Below the pieces are notes generated by a model, which was given only the letters and a program-made list of their open reading frames with translations, made no database searches and was not told the DNA's origin. Positions 51,912 to 63,444 of a DNA stretch of 64,000 bases are shown here, piece after piece. The translations under genes and the position numbers were made by a program. Position 1 is the stretch's first letter; every line of letters begins with the position of its first letter. Source of the stretch: Schizochytrium sp. TIO01 (lineage: Eukaryota > Sar > Bigyra > Thraustochytrida > Thraustochytriidae); contig SMSO01000014.1 of assembly GCA_004764695.1 (NCBI GenBank), positions 6,872,029 through 6,936,028 of the forward strand. Reading direction: 5' to 3'.

Positions 51912-52414
51912 ATCTCAGAAGTATCAATAATCAGAACAGCCCCGTAGATTTTAATAAGATTTAGTGCGATTGGCATCATAGGTGCCTCTGGTAACGTAGG
52001 TGGCTAATTATTTGATATAGACCGAAGCCTTTACTGGCAGTCTCTACATTTATAACAATCCGGGCAACGTTGTATAGACTAGTATACAACCGAGCTGATT
52101 CTGACCTGCACTAAAGCATATGATCACACAAAAAAAAAACACGCTGCATTGTGGTTGAAACGCCCACATTTACGGTACCACCCCATCTTTCCCTCAGCAG
52201 AAAGCTTATGTGCAAATGTTAAACAAGAATTTCAATCGTATGCCGTGCTGCCCCAGTCCCCTTCCTTCCCCTTATGCATAACGCGCAAACAAGTTCAATG
52301 AGCGGCGCTAGAAAATACATCAATTTCCTTTCCTCCTCACACTCCTCTCTCTCTCTCTTTCAAAAAAGAACAAGCAGTTTCATTACAACGGGAGGATAGT
52401 AGTCATGGTTCATT
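51912..52414. other. convergent 3' spacer
   Basis: 503 bases between convergent stops, with an A10 run near 52130 and a CT-rich run near 52340-52362. No gene seen. Confidence 0.45.
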
Positions 52415-53479
52415 TTACTGATTGATTCGTAAAAAGGTAATGGCTTCGGTAAACGACATACTTTGAGTTTCTTTTCGCAGTTGCTTTGATGCAGTGGCAT
52501 CTTCTTCAAAAAGGTCGAATGTGTAACATGATTGCTCTTCGGGTGTAAATAAAGCTTCGTATACTTGCTTCAGCGGAAGGCGCTCTTCGGGCTGCATCAG
52601 ACACTCGCCATTTTCTTGGTTTAAGGCTTCGGAAAATGCTGTCCGAATGCTTGCTTCCCGCTCAACGGAGAGGAATGGACAAGCCTCTTGATGATACCAC
52701 TCCAGCACATTTTCGAGATGCTTAGACACCTCTTGAACATCAAAGTCTGCTACGGCGTCTTCCACGCACTCGCAGGGAAGTTTTCCACACCCATTAGAAA
52801 ACAAGGTCGCGTGGAATGAACGCGTTGCCCCCTCAGGCCCATCAAGCATCTCCTCATTTGCAGGGAAGTCCTTGTTTCGCGATTCACTACTATCTGTTGC
52901 TTCTGCTTGTGATGCTTGATCATGACTTACAAATGTAGGCTGTATTGCTCGAGTCCATGTGGAGTTCACCGGTCGGCTCCATTGCGTTTTCAGGTCAAGC
53001 AATTTATCGACAAATTCTGGGCCATGGAGACTAACGAGAACGACAGCACCGCCGCAGCGAGTCGTGCGAGCAATTGTGGCAAGATACGAGGCGCAATCAC
53101 CGACACAAAGTAGAGCGTCAAGAGTACCTTTGTCTACAACCAGATCAAAGGAGCGGTTCTGTGTTGCGGACTTCACTGAAGCCCAGTCAGTGACATCTGC
53201 TACTGCCCATTCCATCCGCTTATCATCGCGATGCTTGTCAGACATAATATCTACACAATGTTGCTCTAAGTCGAGACTTAAAACTGACGTTACGGCTCCG
53301 TCGTTCACCAGGGCCTCACTTAGCCCCGACGTGCCTGCACCAAGCACCAAAGCATTCTTGACATCTGTTGACGTCTTTGCAATCGCCTCTGCAATCAGCT
53401 CACGAATTTCTGCATAGTCTACAAGCCAGTCAAAGCATTCTGTGGGCGCCTCTGTGCTCATCTTGCTTTGCTTTGACAT
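52415..53479 (-). CDS. SAM-dependent methyltransferase, EEF1AKMT4/METTL13-like
   Basis: 354 aa; ATG at 53479, with a second Met at residue 7 (MSTEAPTE) as another possible start. A class I Rossmann methyltransferase: motif I VLGAGTSGLSEAL (about 45-57) for SAM, the acidic end of strand 2 SLDLE, then VADVTDW, and FDLVVDKGTLDALLC (about 110-125). The DxGTLDA block is a hallmark of the METTL13/EEF1AKMT4/ECE2 group, some of which methylate elongation factor eEF1A. The enzyme is therefore likely a protein lysine or N-terminal methyltransferase, though the substrate is inferred only. The C-terminal 180 residues (a Ser/acid-rich stretch, then helices with EEDATASKQLRK) are not recognised. A CCAAT box lies about 55 bases upstream on its strand. 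Confidence 0.88.
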   Translation of the reverse strand: MSKQSKMSTEAPTECFDWLVDYAEIRELIAEAIAKTSTDVKNALVLGAGTSGLSEALVNDGAVTSVLSLDLEQHCVDIMSDKHRDDKRMEWAVADVTDWASVKSATQNRSFDLVVDKGTLDALLCVGDCASYLATIARTTRCGGAVVLVSLHGPEFVDKLLDLKTQWSRPVNSTWTRAIQPTFVSHDQASQAEATDSSESRNKDFPANEEMLDGPEGATRSFHATLFSNGCGKLPCECVEDAVADFDVQEVSKHLENVLEWYHQEACPFLSVEREASIRTAFSEALNQENGECLMQPEERLPLKQVYEALFTPEEQSCYTFDLFEEDATASKQLRKETQSMSFTEAITFLRINQ

Positions 53480-54901
53480 GCACTTGCTTTATGGTTTGTA
53501 TGCTCGTATTATGCCCTCTGAGTTGTTCTTGATTGGTTTCGACTAAAGTTGTGATACTCTCAAGTCTTGGGGCCTACTTTTTTTAATGCTCTTCTTTGCC
53601 TCTTTTTGGATAAAATTAAAAAAATAAAATTAAAATTAAATCATAGTAGTCAGTCAGTGGTTATCAAAATTCTGATAGAATCAATAGAGAGAAGAAGAGA
53701 AAGAAAGGAAGAAAGAAAAAAGAGGACTATGTCTAGTCTGAATAAAAGAAACCCAACTGAGAGAAACCTGGGATTCAGAATGAGCAGGTATCGCAGGCAT
53801 TTGGTCTTTGTCATGAAGGTTGACTCATGACAACCACCTCTCATAAGGAAGTTGAACCTAAGGTTCATCGTAGTCTCACATAGAGATAGAAGAAAACACA
53901 CGAATTTAACAAACGCGGTTGTGGGATAGTGATTGAAGTCTTTGTAAGCTCTTTTAATTAATACTCATCAGAGACTATTCTTCTGAGGACTGTAAATGGA
54001 CATCCGGATTAAGAAAATAATACGTAATTAAAAACGCCTGTTTACTTTCAATGTGTTCTTGGGATCTGTGATTTTTGGTGAAGGATGGCAATAGTCAACC
54101 TTTTTCGTTAAGATCCTCTTTGAATGCATGTGGTGCATGTCTTATAGAAAACATTTAGCCTGAAATATATTTCTAACCAGCCGAAAAAATGATGTTTTTG
54201 GCAATCCATTCAACATTGTATGTCAACAACAGATGCGGTCAAAGGGTTCATATTTACACGGTTGCTGTATTTCCCAATGGTAGATCATAATCGCGATGCA
54301 GATATTGTTTTATGCCAAGCAAACTGCTCCAATAGAATTGTCTCTAAATCAAATCTTGGTATGTTGATCGTCCACGCGCCTTGAATAACTGTGACGAACT
54401 AAAAATATTCAGGCAAGGAAAATAAAAATAAAGAGGAAAACATCTATTACTATCTTTAAGTATTGAGCATCTTAGTCTATTAGCTCTAACCGCTCTAGTA
54501 CAGCACTAAAACACTAAGAGACTCCTGAACAGGCTGGGCATTCATTCATGCTTCATCTGGTGCTGCTGGTGCTGCTGCCGCTGGTGCTGCTGCTGCTGCC
54601 GCTGGCCTCACCCCCCCTGCGGAGGTACGCAGGGACACAGGACAACAGGTTCATAGTAATACACAGTGAGCGAAAGACGAGCGAGCAGCAGCACCTCTTT
54701 AAAAGGTTTAGATTGGAAAAAGTATTCGACTCTGGCGGAATCGGGTGGGATCAGAATTAAAATACTAGTTCTCGGGAAAACGAGACGATTGTCCGCTAAC
54801 GAGCATCAACTCTGCAGACAGAGAAAGCAAGTACTACAGAGAGCTTGCCCCCGAAAGAGAAGCCACGTTCTAGTATAATTTTTTTAAATTGATCGCGTAT
54901 A
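53480..54901. other. spacer
   Basis: AT-rich with GA-rich (about 53685-53722) and GCTGGT/GCTGCC (about 54559-54604) repeats. A Leu-rich 70-codon frame comes from the latter repeat and is not a gene. Confidence 0.45.
54559..54604. repeat. (CTGGTG/CTGCCG) trinucleotide repeat
   Basis: Imperfect CTG/CCG/GTG triplets over about 45 bases, GC-rich against AT-rich surroundings, about 300 bases upstream of the symporter gene. Confidence 0.75.
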
Positions 54902-57129
54902 ATGGGGAGGGACTTGAGAAACCTGGCATCTACAGAATCAGACGATTCTCCTCTGGGAAACATCGATCTTCTTGTTCTGTGTCTCTATTTTATTATTCTG
55001 GGTGTTATTTCATGGGTCGTCAGCAAGCACCAGTCTCGCATTAATGCTGAAAAGGAATCATCAGCAACTGACAACTACTTTCTAGCCGAGCGCAGTGTAG
55101 GATGGTACGTTTTCTGATGGAAAGAACTTCACCGCGTCAATCTAAATTTGGCTACTAACTAGGATCCACTGTGCACAAATAATATCAATCGTGATTGTTA
55201 ATTTATCTCTTCGTTACTTTTTATAACTCTGACAGGTGGGCTGTAGGAGCTTCGCTTTTTGCCAGCAACATTGGCAGTGAACACTTTATCGGTCTTGCAG
55301 GAAGCGCCGCTGCGGAAGGCATTGCTGTTGGGTGGTATGAGGTCGGAGCCATCCCGGTAGTGATTCTTCTAGGTCAGTTTTTTCTTCCCACCTATTTAAG
55401 CGCTGCAGTACAAACGACACCAGATTACCTTGAGAAACGATACAGCAGGTTCTGCAGAACTGTGATTGTGTTTGTGTCCATGTTTCTTTATATCTTCACT
55501 AAAATCAGTGCGACTTTATTTGCTGGACAAATTATCTTGGTGGAGGTTGTGCGCGTCAATAAGTACCTTGCAGTGATTCTGTTGGTATCTTTCACATCAC
55601 TATATACAATCTTAGGTGGACTGGAGGCAGTCATTTATACTGAAGCCTTACAAACGATTGTGCTTTTCGTAGGTGGCTTTCTAGTTCTGGGATTTTCGCT
55701 TCATGAAGTTGGTGGCTGGCATGGTCTAGAAACCCAATTGGATGACTTGTACAACATTGACGATAACTTTATGCACTTTTTCCGGCCTGTCTCGGATGAA
55801 GATTACCCTTGGACTGGTTTTATTTTTGGTTACTATGCCGTGGCACCTTGGTATTGGGGCGTTGACCAGGTTATTGTCCAACGCACTCTTGCTGCTAGAG
55901 ATGTTGCCCACGGACAACTTGGATGTATAATGGCCGCTTCTCTTAAATTCCTTCCATTTCTCATGATGGTTATTCCTGGAGTATGTGGACGTGTTCTGGT
56001 CGAAAACCGCCTCGGAGCTGAAGCTGCTGTTAGTTTTGATTTTGATACAATTTACCCTTGGTTGGTTCTGAATGTAGTCCCGCAGAATGCACGGGGGATT
56101 ATCATAGCTGCTATGCTTTCGTCATTGATGTCTGCGTTGGCAAGCGTGTTTAATTCGGCTGCCACGCTAATTGCCCTGAATATTTGGAAGGTTGCCTATC
56201 CAGAAACCTCTGAAGGGAACTTGGTCAAGGTAGGCCGAGTCTCGGTAGTGGTACTGGCAGTCTTCTCATTGCTGTGGCTTCAAGTCATGCCTTATCTTGG
56301 TTCAAGCCTCTTCCTTATTATTCAGGCGCCGCCATCATACGTTGGGCCGCCGATTCTGGTTTTGTATGTCTGGGGCATGCTTTCAAAGATTCCGTCTCGG
56401 CGTGCAGGCCAATGGACTTTGGTGATTGGTATTGCAGTGGGCTCAGTTCGATTCGTCCTTGAAGTTTTGGAGGACGTTGCTGGGCAGCACCTTTTTGGTG
56501 CGTTCACTGGAGTGAACTTCTTGCATTATGCTGCAATTAGTTTTGTAGCTTGCACATGCCTTTTGTTTGCTCTCTCGTATTTGCTAACAGACGGGGCTAT
56601 CTATGCTACAATGGATGTGTCAGACGAGCCGAGTTCTGCAGAATTGAATTCGAGTATTGACAACTCTCTGCTTTTTCGTTGGAGCCTTTTTTACGAACTC
56701 ATGTTTCGCAATAAAACTCATGATTCCTTGGAACCCATCACACCTAATGATCTGTCCCAGGGCACCTCTGGAGCACGTGGACCCACGATCTATCATGAAC
56801 GTTTGGTTGAATTGACGCGAATGGGATCAATGGAATCTGATTCAGTAGCTGACCTCACTCAAGTTGAACTTTCCGAGCTTGCTCTTGAAGATAGTGCGAG
56901 TTCCTCTCCTGGTTCAGGTTTCAAGTCTGTACCACTCTCTCGCGAGAGTGAAAGCAGTATTAGTGATAATCATGGTCGACTGCAGCGCTCTGATTTATCT
57001 TTAGACGTGGACGAGATTATGCCTCTCCAAGTAGGGTCGCAAGGTCTTTGGATTTCTCGTAAACTTATCCTAAGCCTTTGTTTGGTAGTGATTGTCGCAT
57101 GGCTCGCTCAAGTCTTTCGCTTCTTTTAA
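54902..57129 (+). CDS. Na+/solute symporter, SLC5 (SGLT/SMIT) type (two exons)
   Basis: Exons 54902-55104 and 55236-57129; intron of 131 nt, GTACGT...GACAG, phase 2. The protein is 698 aa, usual for SLC5 (580-720). The junction reads SVGWWAVGASLFASNIGSEHF, exactly the TM2 region of the family. Exon 1 holds TM1 (about 21-41). Exon 2 has GWYEVGAIPV, TKISATLFAG, TILGGLEAVIYTEALQT, WYWGVDQVIVQRTLAARDVAHGQ (very close to the SGLT pattern) and the Na+-site region GIIIAAMLSSLMSALASVFNSAATL. About 14 helices, with the last at the very C-terminus (ISRKLILSLCLVVIVAWLAQVF) after a polar loop of about 150 residues. It should import a sugar or polyol with Na+ at the plasma membrane; the exact substrate cannot be read. 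The Na+ coupling fits a marine cell (inference). Confidence 0.95.
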
Positions 57130-59756
57130 CTTGTTTAAGTCACAGCGCTTGCACAGAGAATCAAGAAAGTGTATATTATCTAATGCGCAGTCAAATGTTG
57201 GGTTTCCTATGGGCGTGCCACTTTCACTACTGGGTAGTTTAGAAAGCGGTTCGCGTCCTTCTCTTTTAGGCACAATTGCACTGCATTGAGTTGAGAGCAC
57301 TACCTACTCTCATATTTTACTGTATGTATCATGATAGAATAGTTTGGAATACAATAAGAATACCATTCAAACAATTCCCTTTTTATTTAGCGACCAGCAG
57401 ATACCTCTTACGAGCTCTCCTTGGAATCGAAGTCTTCAGTACCAAGTAGCAACATAAAACATAATCCCTTTTGTTTATCTCCAGTACTCCAAGACCGCTC
57501 TTGTACCATGGATTTGCTGATGTTAACTAAGACGCTTCCCAGAGTCTCGCCACCTCGCAAGATAATTCAATTTGGGAAATAATCCCTCCGCCTGGATATC
57601 TTCAGTTTTCTTTCTGGTCCTACTCTCATTCCGTTGTTTTTACTTGCCAAGTCTGCTACATACCTAGTCAATAAAACGTTCCTGAGAATTGTTTCTTTCA
57701 TTGCCTGTGGACCCCACATTTACTTTATATCCCATAACAGCATGATGTGTCCCGCGAAGATGCTGGAACCTTCGTATATAGATATATCAACGATCCAGTA
57801 CCGTTGGCATTTTATTTTCCACAGCCCACCAAAGCACCAGTTGTGGACCTGATGTGGAAGGGTTTTCAAGAACTCACAAATGCCGTTGCTCTAGCCCTCA
57901 TTTTCGAAAGGAAGAGAACTGGTACCCTAGGAATCTCTAGTGTTAGCTAGGCCCATCTCAGTTGCTTGAGGAAGGCACTACTAATCCCTACTACTAGAAG
58001 CATCTAGCTGTTGGGGCATCCTCTGTCTGTCTCAAAGTTGTCAATGTTCGCTCCTTCTATTTGGGGGAGAAATCTTCAGTACGTATTTAGATGCCTACCT
58101 ACATCCCCTGACTCGGGTAGAGACCAATGAGTGATCGTTTTTTGGCTTTAGCTCCTACCCAAGTTGCTTCAAGATTGCATTGGACCAAGCTCATTCCTTC
58201 TGAGTAGGTACGTAGTGAGAGTTAGTACAACTCAACTCCTTGCGTTCTTCACAGTGATTGTACTCTGTGTGGAGTGGTCTTCTCCAGGATGATCGAGAGA
58301 GTATAGAAGCAGCTAGCTAGAGATAGTAGTACCTACCAACCGATTCGTTGTAGAAAGAAAGCCTCAAAGACTTTGTGAAAGAAAACCGAGATCAGATCCA
58401 GCGCAGCTATGCAAGAATGCAAGAATGCAATGAATAAGCTAGGTTCCTAGGTAGCTGGAGTCTGAAATGAAGTCGGCAAGATGCCAACCAGCAGGACGAA
58501 ATAGGCTCCATATGAAGAAGGATGGATTCAGTTGAGAATCTTGAACATTAGTGAAGGAGCAAGAATTTAACCGGCTGTTTGTTTCACTTTTATTCAACAC
58601 AGACAGAAAAGAAAAGAGTATAACGAGTTATGTGCTATGCTAACAGTAGAATGAGAAAGACCTTCTTGGATAGGGCCCAATCAGAATTTTTAAAGAAAAA
58701 AAGAAAATTAAGTTACTGACCGAGCGAGTCAGTCTATGACACGTCTGACAACTTTCCTACATCGATTACAGATCACGTACAGTCAAAATGCAGCTTTGAG
58801 CGACCTCACTCTGCATAATATAACGAACACTCGACGCGTGAGCCATAAAAAGGAAATCTTGTAACATATCATTATGCGCAGTGCCTACCGACATGATTTC
58901 TATTACATATAGCAGAGTTATCGCAGAACTCGTCCAAAGAACCCCTCCATTAGCAAGAAGAACACGTCTCTTGTCCCAGAGAACCCCTTCTCCCTACTGG
59001 AAGACACGCAGACCTCTTCACCTTGGGGTTTTAGTTTTTAACATGCGCGAAGAACTAACTGCCTTTGCCAAAGTCGTTGCAATTGCGAAGAAACGAACAA
59101 TACAGTTTGTTCTGAAGACAAGCTATCTCAGGCCTTTTTATACAACTCTTTTTAGATGGCAAGTTAGGGCGACATTGGTTTCTGGTATTGATCAAATAGG
59201 AAACAAAAACACCATAATACTATCTCAACCAAAACTTCAATTTTTTGATAACCTTTAGCTTTGCTCTGACGCTCACGACGTCGTTCTTTTTGTCCCAACT
59301 TGAAACTCTGTACCTTACCTAACTGCGCCTTTGGTGGAGTCATCTGTTTATTTATTTATTTTATTTATTTACGCGAGTAGAGTAGGGAACTCACTACCCA
59401 AAGCATCTACTACTGGAGTGCGTAGAAGGTTGTTAATACGCGTTAGTCTGATATAGTGTATTAAGAGTGTCTTACGTGCTCATAGCACTGCTATTGGGAA
59501 GAAGTCAGAGATTATTTTCTTTCGTAGTGCGCTGAGACAGAGAACGAGGGAGCGAACTGATTCATCACGACCTACATATAGACCAATGCAAACAAACCCA
59601 GAATTACAGAGTACTCTGCCTGTGTCTGACCAATAGACGAGGCGCATTTTGAGCCCCGGTGCTGCCAGACTCTCGGCTTGGCGTCCCGCTAGAAAGCACG
59701 CGAAGAGAGAAAACCTTGTTAGAACTCGGGTCTCAGGCTTCCCAGGCCTCTTCAGG
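57130..59756. other. 2.6-kb spacer
   Basis: AT-rich. TACCTACC-type motifs near 57300, 58090, 58205 and 58330; a TTTA repeat at about 59346-59370. A 125-codon frame (58881-59258, GTG start) has no recognisable domain. Two CCAAT boxes (about 59583 and 59630) precede the TLC gene on its strand. Confidence 0.45.
59346..59370. repeat. (TTTA)n microsatellite
   Basis: About six TTTA/TTTTA units in spacer. Confidence 0.85.
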
Positions 59757-60746
59757 ATGACCACCATGGTCGTCGAAACTCTGCAAACTGCGCTAGCACC
59801 GCTTGAGCCCTGGCTGGGCCGGGCGTTATCTGAGAGGCAGCTTCAAATTGTACTGACCTCCTTCACAGTACTCAACATCCTCTACCCTATTGTCGCATGG
59901 ATGAGCGCGCGGTTTGTTCCGCAGTACAAGGTGAGTGAAACACTAGAAAAGTCCAGAATTAGCATGTATCATGTAACTCAGAAGCCTACAAACTAAGGAT
60001 CACTCCTTTTTTGTAACAAACAACTTTCAAAGATAGTTTTAGTTGCCTATACGCATGCTCAATTGCTTTGACTAAACTAACATATCCTCATGTGATTTTT
60101 CAAACGAATTGTACAGAATTTTCACCCTGATGAGCGTATCCACTGGAACTCTATGATTCTATCGTTTACTCATGCTACTTTGGTGAGCGGTATTTGCGCC
60201 AGCTTAGTACTATTTCCAGACTATGCCATTGAAGTTGACCGAGAGTTTGGTTACTCCAAGCGAGCTGCAACTGCATTTGCGATATCTAGTGGATTTTTCC
60301 TATATGACATCAAAAATTGCTTCAAGTCAACAGGTCCGCAATGGGCATACATCTTCCATCATGTTGCATGTTTTTTCTGTTATGAATGTGTACAATACCC
60401 GTTTTTGCCTTACTATGCAGTGCGCTTCCTGTTGTTCGAACTTAGTACGCCATTCATGAACACTCGCTCTGTCCTGATGCTCCTTGGTCGTAAAGACACA
60501 GCATTGTTTAAGGCTATTGAACATTCGTTCGTACTTTCGTTCCTAGTCGTGCGCATTCTTATGGGCATTCCTTTGTCTATCTTTGCATTCATTGAAGCCT
60601 ACGATATGTACATGGCATCCAGGCAGCACTCCACCTTCATTATGGCCTTTTTTACCCTGGCCAATTTCGGTCTCAACGCACTGAATTTGAATTGGCTCTC
60701 CATCATGATGGGTAAATTTTTTGAGCGCTACAAAAAGAAGGATTAA
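59757..60746 (+). CDS. TLC-domain membrane protein, TLCD4/TMEM56-like (two exons)
   Basis: Exons 59757-59930 and 60117-60746; intron of 186 nt, GTGAGT...TACAG, phase 0. The protein is 267 aa, the usual size for TLCD4/TMEM56. The frame upstream of the ATG is open only through TTG. Several hydrophobic helices are seen: QIVLTSFTVLNILYPIVAW, SFTHATLVSGICASLVLF, FAISSGFFLYDI, FHHVACFFCY, then FLLFELSTPFMNTR, and two C-terminal helices. The TLC hallmarks are the acidic D in FFLYD, the HH pair in YIFHHVAC and the RF.LFELSTPF.N.R block. TLC proteins include ceramide synthases and lipid-handling proteins of ER and plasma membrane. This one lacks the ceramide synthase Lag1 motif, so a lipid-transfer or lipid-sensing role is more likely. 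The C-terminus FERYKKKD is a possible di-lysine-like ER signal. Confidence 0.93.
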
Positions 60747-61218
60747 GGGTGCCACAGCGACAGTTCCCTGGCTGGATGCCCTCTATTTTGATTGTTTATT
60801 TTTATAAGTTTGTAATGAATGGTTGCATATTGAAATTTGTGGACATATTATTTGAAGCGTCTTGATCATTGAATAGTCAAGTTAAATAGGGATAAGACTT
60901 CATACACGTGTTGACTCGAACATCTTTCGCTTTCGTCAAATCAATTTCTTTCTTTGTCATAATTATCCTACCAGGTATTAGTACTAGAGTTTTGGTTTTT
61001 TACAACAGGAGAATAACAAAAAGTTTTTCTACAATTCAATTACTACAATAAAAATTACAAATATTTTGGTTGTGTTGTGCATGTTCGTTCTTTCCGTTGT
61101 TGCGCTAGATGTATTTTGATCCCATACTAATTTATCTATGGTACAGATGTAAATCAATTTTGGAAGAATGCCTCCTCATGGAGAAATTATATAATAACCT
61201 TTTCGTTGGAGTAACAGA
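60747..61218. other. convergent 3' spacer
   Basis: 472 bases of AT-rich sequence between convergent stops, no gene seen. Confidence 0.45.
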
Positions 61219-63444
61219 TCACCGTTTTCCTTGTGTTGCTGCGTATTCTACGTAAGATGGTAATGGCTGCAGCACCATCATAGCTTGAGCCTCCTGAATT
61301 GGGACGTCCGGGAAATAACCCTGATCGATACACATGCCCCGAAATTCAAGATACAAACTTCTAAGCACTAGCCGAGCTTCTTCTGCAGAGTCATTGTTGG
61401 CTTTCAATGGGGCCAAAACGCGTGCATCTTTTCCACTACGTAAAGTCTCCATAATCCCCTGACAAAGTGAGAGCTTGTCTACTTCATTTCCAAAAAAGGA
61501 AGCGCAAGAAATATCTTCAAAGCTCACCCAGTTGCTATCTTTCGATGCAACTTCGTTGCATACCTGGTTTCCTCTGGTTTCTGATGCCTGATCAGTCGGT
61601 GAGATAAAGTCCTCGGGATTCTCCTTCAAAATATCATCATCTAGCTTCTCCCTGATGCTCAATCTTGATTCAGAGGAGAGTGAATTGCCATATTGTGCTA
61701 TTGATTCAATATCGTCTAAATCAGCACCCTCGCATTCCTCTTCATTAAGCCTCGTCTCGTTTCGTTTTGATTCATTAATCTTCGTCTTATGAATAATACC
61801 ACTCTTACGACCGTTCTCGGCCCTGGATTTCGCTGGTAAGAGGAGCTCTTGAGAAGACTTATCAAATTCCGAGTCAACTTTTGACTGCTTTTGGTCATTA
61901 AACTGTTCCATAGCTAGATCTTGTTGCTGTTGCTGGCGCCGAGCCCGAAGCCGAAGTCGCGACAGCTCAGCAGCTTGACGAGCGATCCTGCGTCCAAGCT
62001 TCTCTAATTTAGAACGCTGCCTAGCCTCTCGAGCTTCCACGCGTCGTGCCTCTTCAGTGTCGATCCTCAATTTTTCAAGAGCGGTAAGCTTGTCAAAGCA
62101 TATCTCGCACACTTTGACTGTTTCGTACATCCGTGATTTCATCTTTTCAGGGAGTGCTTCTGCGAGCTGAGCCGAGTTATTGAGCCCAGTTCGATAAGAA
62201 AGAACTAATTTATAAACTAGAGCTCTCCGCTCTAATGGAGAAACTTGACGCAGTTGATCAAGCGACGCAGAAGAATGGACGTCGCCAATGCACCAGTTCA
62301 ACTGTTCACGAAGTTTTTCACTTTCTGACTTGTGCCCCTCCTGAGCTACCTGTCTCGTTTTAAGAGCAATTTGGCGAACTTTGGCTGAGGTATATGCCGA
62401 AGACAGTAATCGATAGCTTCGAATATCAGAAACAATCTCACGGACGACTTTGGCTCCGCTTGATCCTGCATATTCCTCAATTACAAGATGACCTTCGATG
62501 TCACTAATAGAGCAGTGCTTGGCAAGCTTTCGCGCACAGCGAGATCCCGCCAAACGCTGAAGTCTGCCAAAGCTTGCAGGGACAACGGCTTGTAGTAATA
62601 CAAGACCTGCCGGAGACTTTTCTGGAGCAGCAGAGAACATTTTGCAGAGTCTTTCAAGACACAGGACTAAGTCGTTTTTGGTGAGAACAAACTCATCTGG
62701 CGCTCCCATAGCCTCGAAGCTTCGTGCACGAACTAGAGGCGAATTTCCAAAGTGACCTAAACTTTGGATAATTGTTGCATAAAAAGGTGCAAGGTCCTTG
62801 ACTCCATGAAACTCTTCAGTTACCTCGCCAAAACAAACCCACCGAATAATGCGTTGCGACATGTCGAAAACTAATGTGGGAACAAACTCAACTTTGGCCT
62901 TCTGTATGGCACGTTGCAAACTACAATCCCGCCAAAATTGATATCCCTGCTTCACTTCGCATAAGGTATTGTGCTTCGAATTATCAGTATCTCCCGTTGC
63001 AAAATGTTTCTTTTGCCTTTCCACATGCACATCATCTCCTCTTGCTTTTGATGTTGAGATCGACTTAAGAGTTGCAACACGAGGTAACTTCCCAGGTTTG
63101 TAAGATGGCTTAGATTTTGTGAATGACTTTGATGATTTTTTCGATAGGTCTTGTGCTTGAATTCTAGTAGATCGCGTGTTAACCGGTTGATACCTTTCTG
63201 GGATCTTCAAGTACTTCGTCTCTACACGGTTCCCTTTATGAGTCCTCGTCTTTCCTGTGATGTTACGTAGCTTTGCCTCACGAAGTTCCATTTCAACTCG
63301 AATGTCCCGCTCCGGATCATATTCCAACGTGTTAAACCAATTCAAAAATGAGCTTTTGTTTATACAACGTCCAGCACCAGATTGTTGAGTGCATTTTGGT
63401 GACTCTTGACTCTTTTCAGTTGGTGAGTCGATTGAATCCGACAT
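61219..63444 (-). CDS. unrecognised 741-aa protein with coiled coil
   Basis: 741 aa from the first in-frame ATG (A at -3); the frame continues 19 codons upstream via TTG. The N-terminus is polar, then a short conserved-looking block about 35-90 (SFLNWFNTLEYDPERDIRVEMELREAKLRNI). A basic stretch about 100-140 is followed by a larger helical region about 190-430 (VLVFDMSQRIIRWVCFGEVTEEF, then ARSFEAMGAPDEFVLTKNDL). Around 450-460 is KVCEICFDKLTALEKLR, with a Cys pair, running into a strongly charged coiled coil (RRVEAREARQRSKLEKLGRRIARQAAEL) and a Gln run. A short VC..C....l..l..lR motif followed by coil is something I recall from protist flagellar proteins, but this is weak. The acidic C-terminus ends SYVEYAATQGKR. 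Clearly a gene; function unknown. Confidence 0.78.
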   Translation of the reverse strand: MSDSIDSPTEKSQESPKCTQQSGAGRCINKSSFLNWFNTLEYDPERDIRVEMELREAKLRNITGKTRTHKGNRVETKYLKIPERYQPVNTRSTRIQAQDLSKKSSKSFTKSKPSYKPGKLPRVATLKSISTSKARGDDVHVERQKKHFATGDTDNSKHNTLCEVKQGYQFWRDCSLQRAIQKAKVEFVPTLVFDMSQRIIRWVCFGEVTEEFHGVKDLAPFYATIIQSLGHFGNSPLVRARSFEAMGAPDEFVLTKNDLVLCLERLCKMFSAAPEKSPAGLVLLQAVVPASFGRLQRLAGSRCARKLAKHCSISDIEGHLVIEEYAGSSGAKVVREIVSDIRSYRLLSSAYTSAKVRQIALKTRQVAQEGHKSESEKLREQLNWCIGDVHSSASLDQLRQVSPLERRALVYKLVLSYRTGLNNSAQLAEALPEKMKSRMYETVKVCEICFDKLTALEKLRIDTEEARRVEAREARQRSKLEKLGRRIARQAAELSRLRLRARRQQQQQDLAMEQFNDQKQSKVDSEFDKSSQELLLPAKSRAENGRKSGIIHKTKINESKRNETRLNEEECEGADLDDIESIAQYGNSLSSESRLSIREKLDDDILKENPEDFISPTDQASETRGNQVCNEVASKDSNWVSFEDISCASFFGNEVDKLSLCQGIMETLRSGKDARVLAPLKANNDSAEEARLVLRSLYLEFRGMCIDQGYFPDVPIQEAQAMMVLQPLPSYVEYAATQGKR

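Noticed and set aside
54548-54760. Leu-rich 70-codon frame resembling a signal peptide
   Set aside because: Generated by a CTG-type trinucleotide repeat.
58881-59258. 125-codon frame
   Set aside because: Starts with GTG, basic composition, no domain and no splice partner; probably chance.
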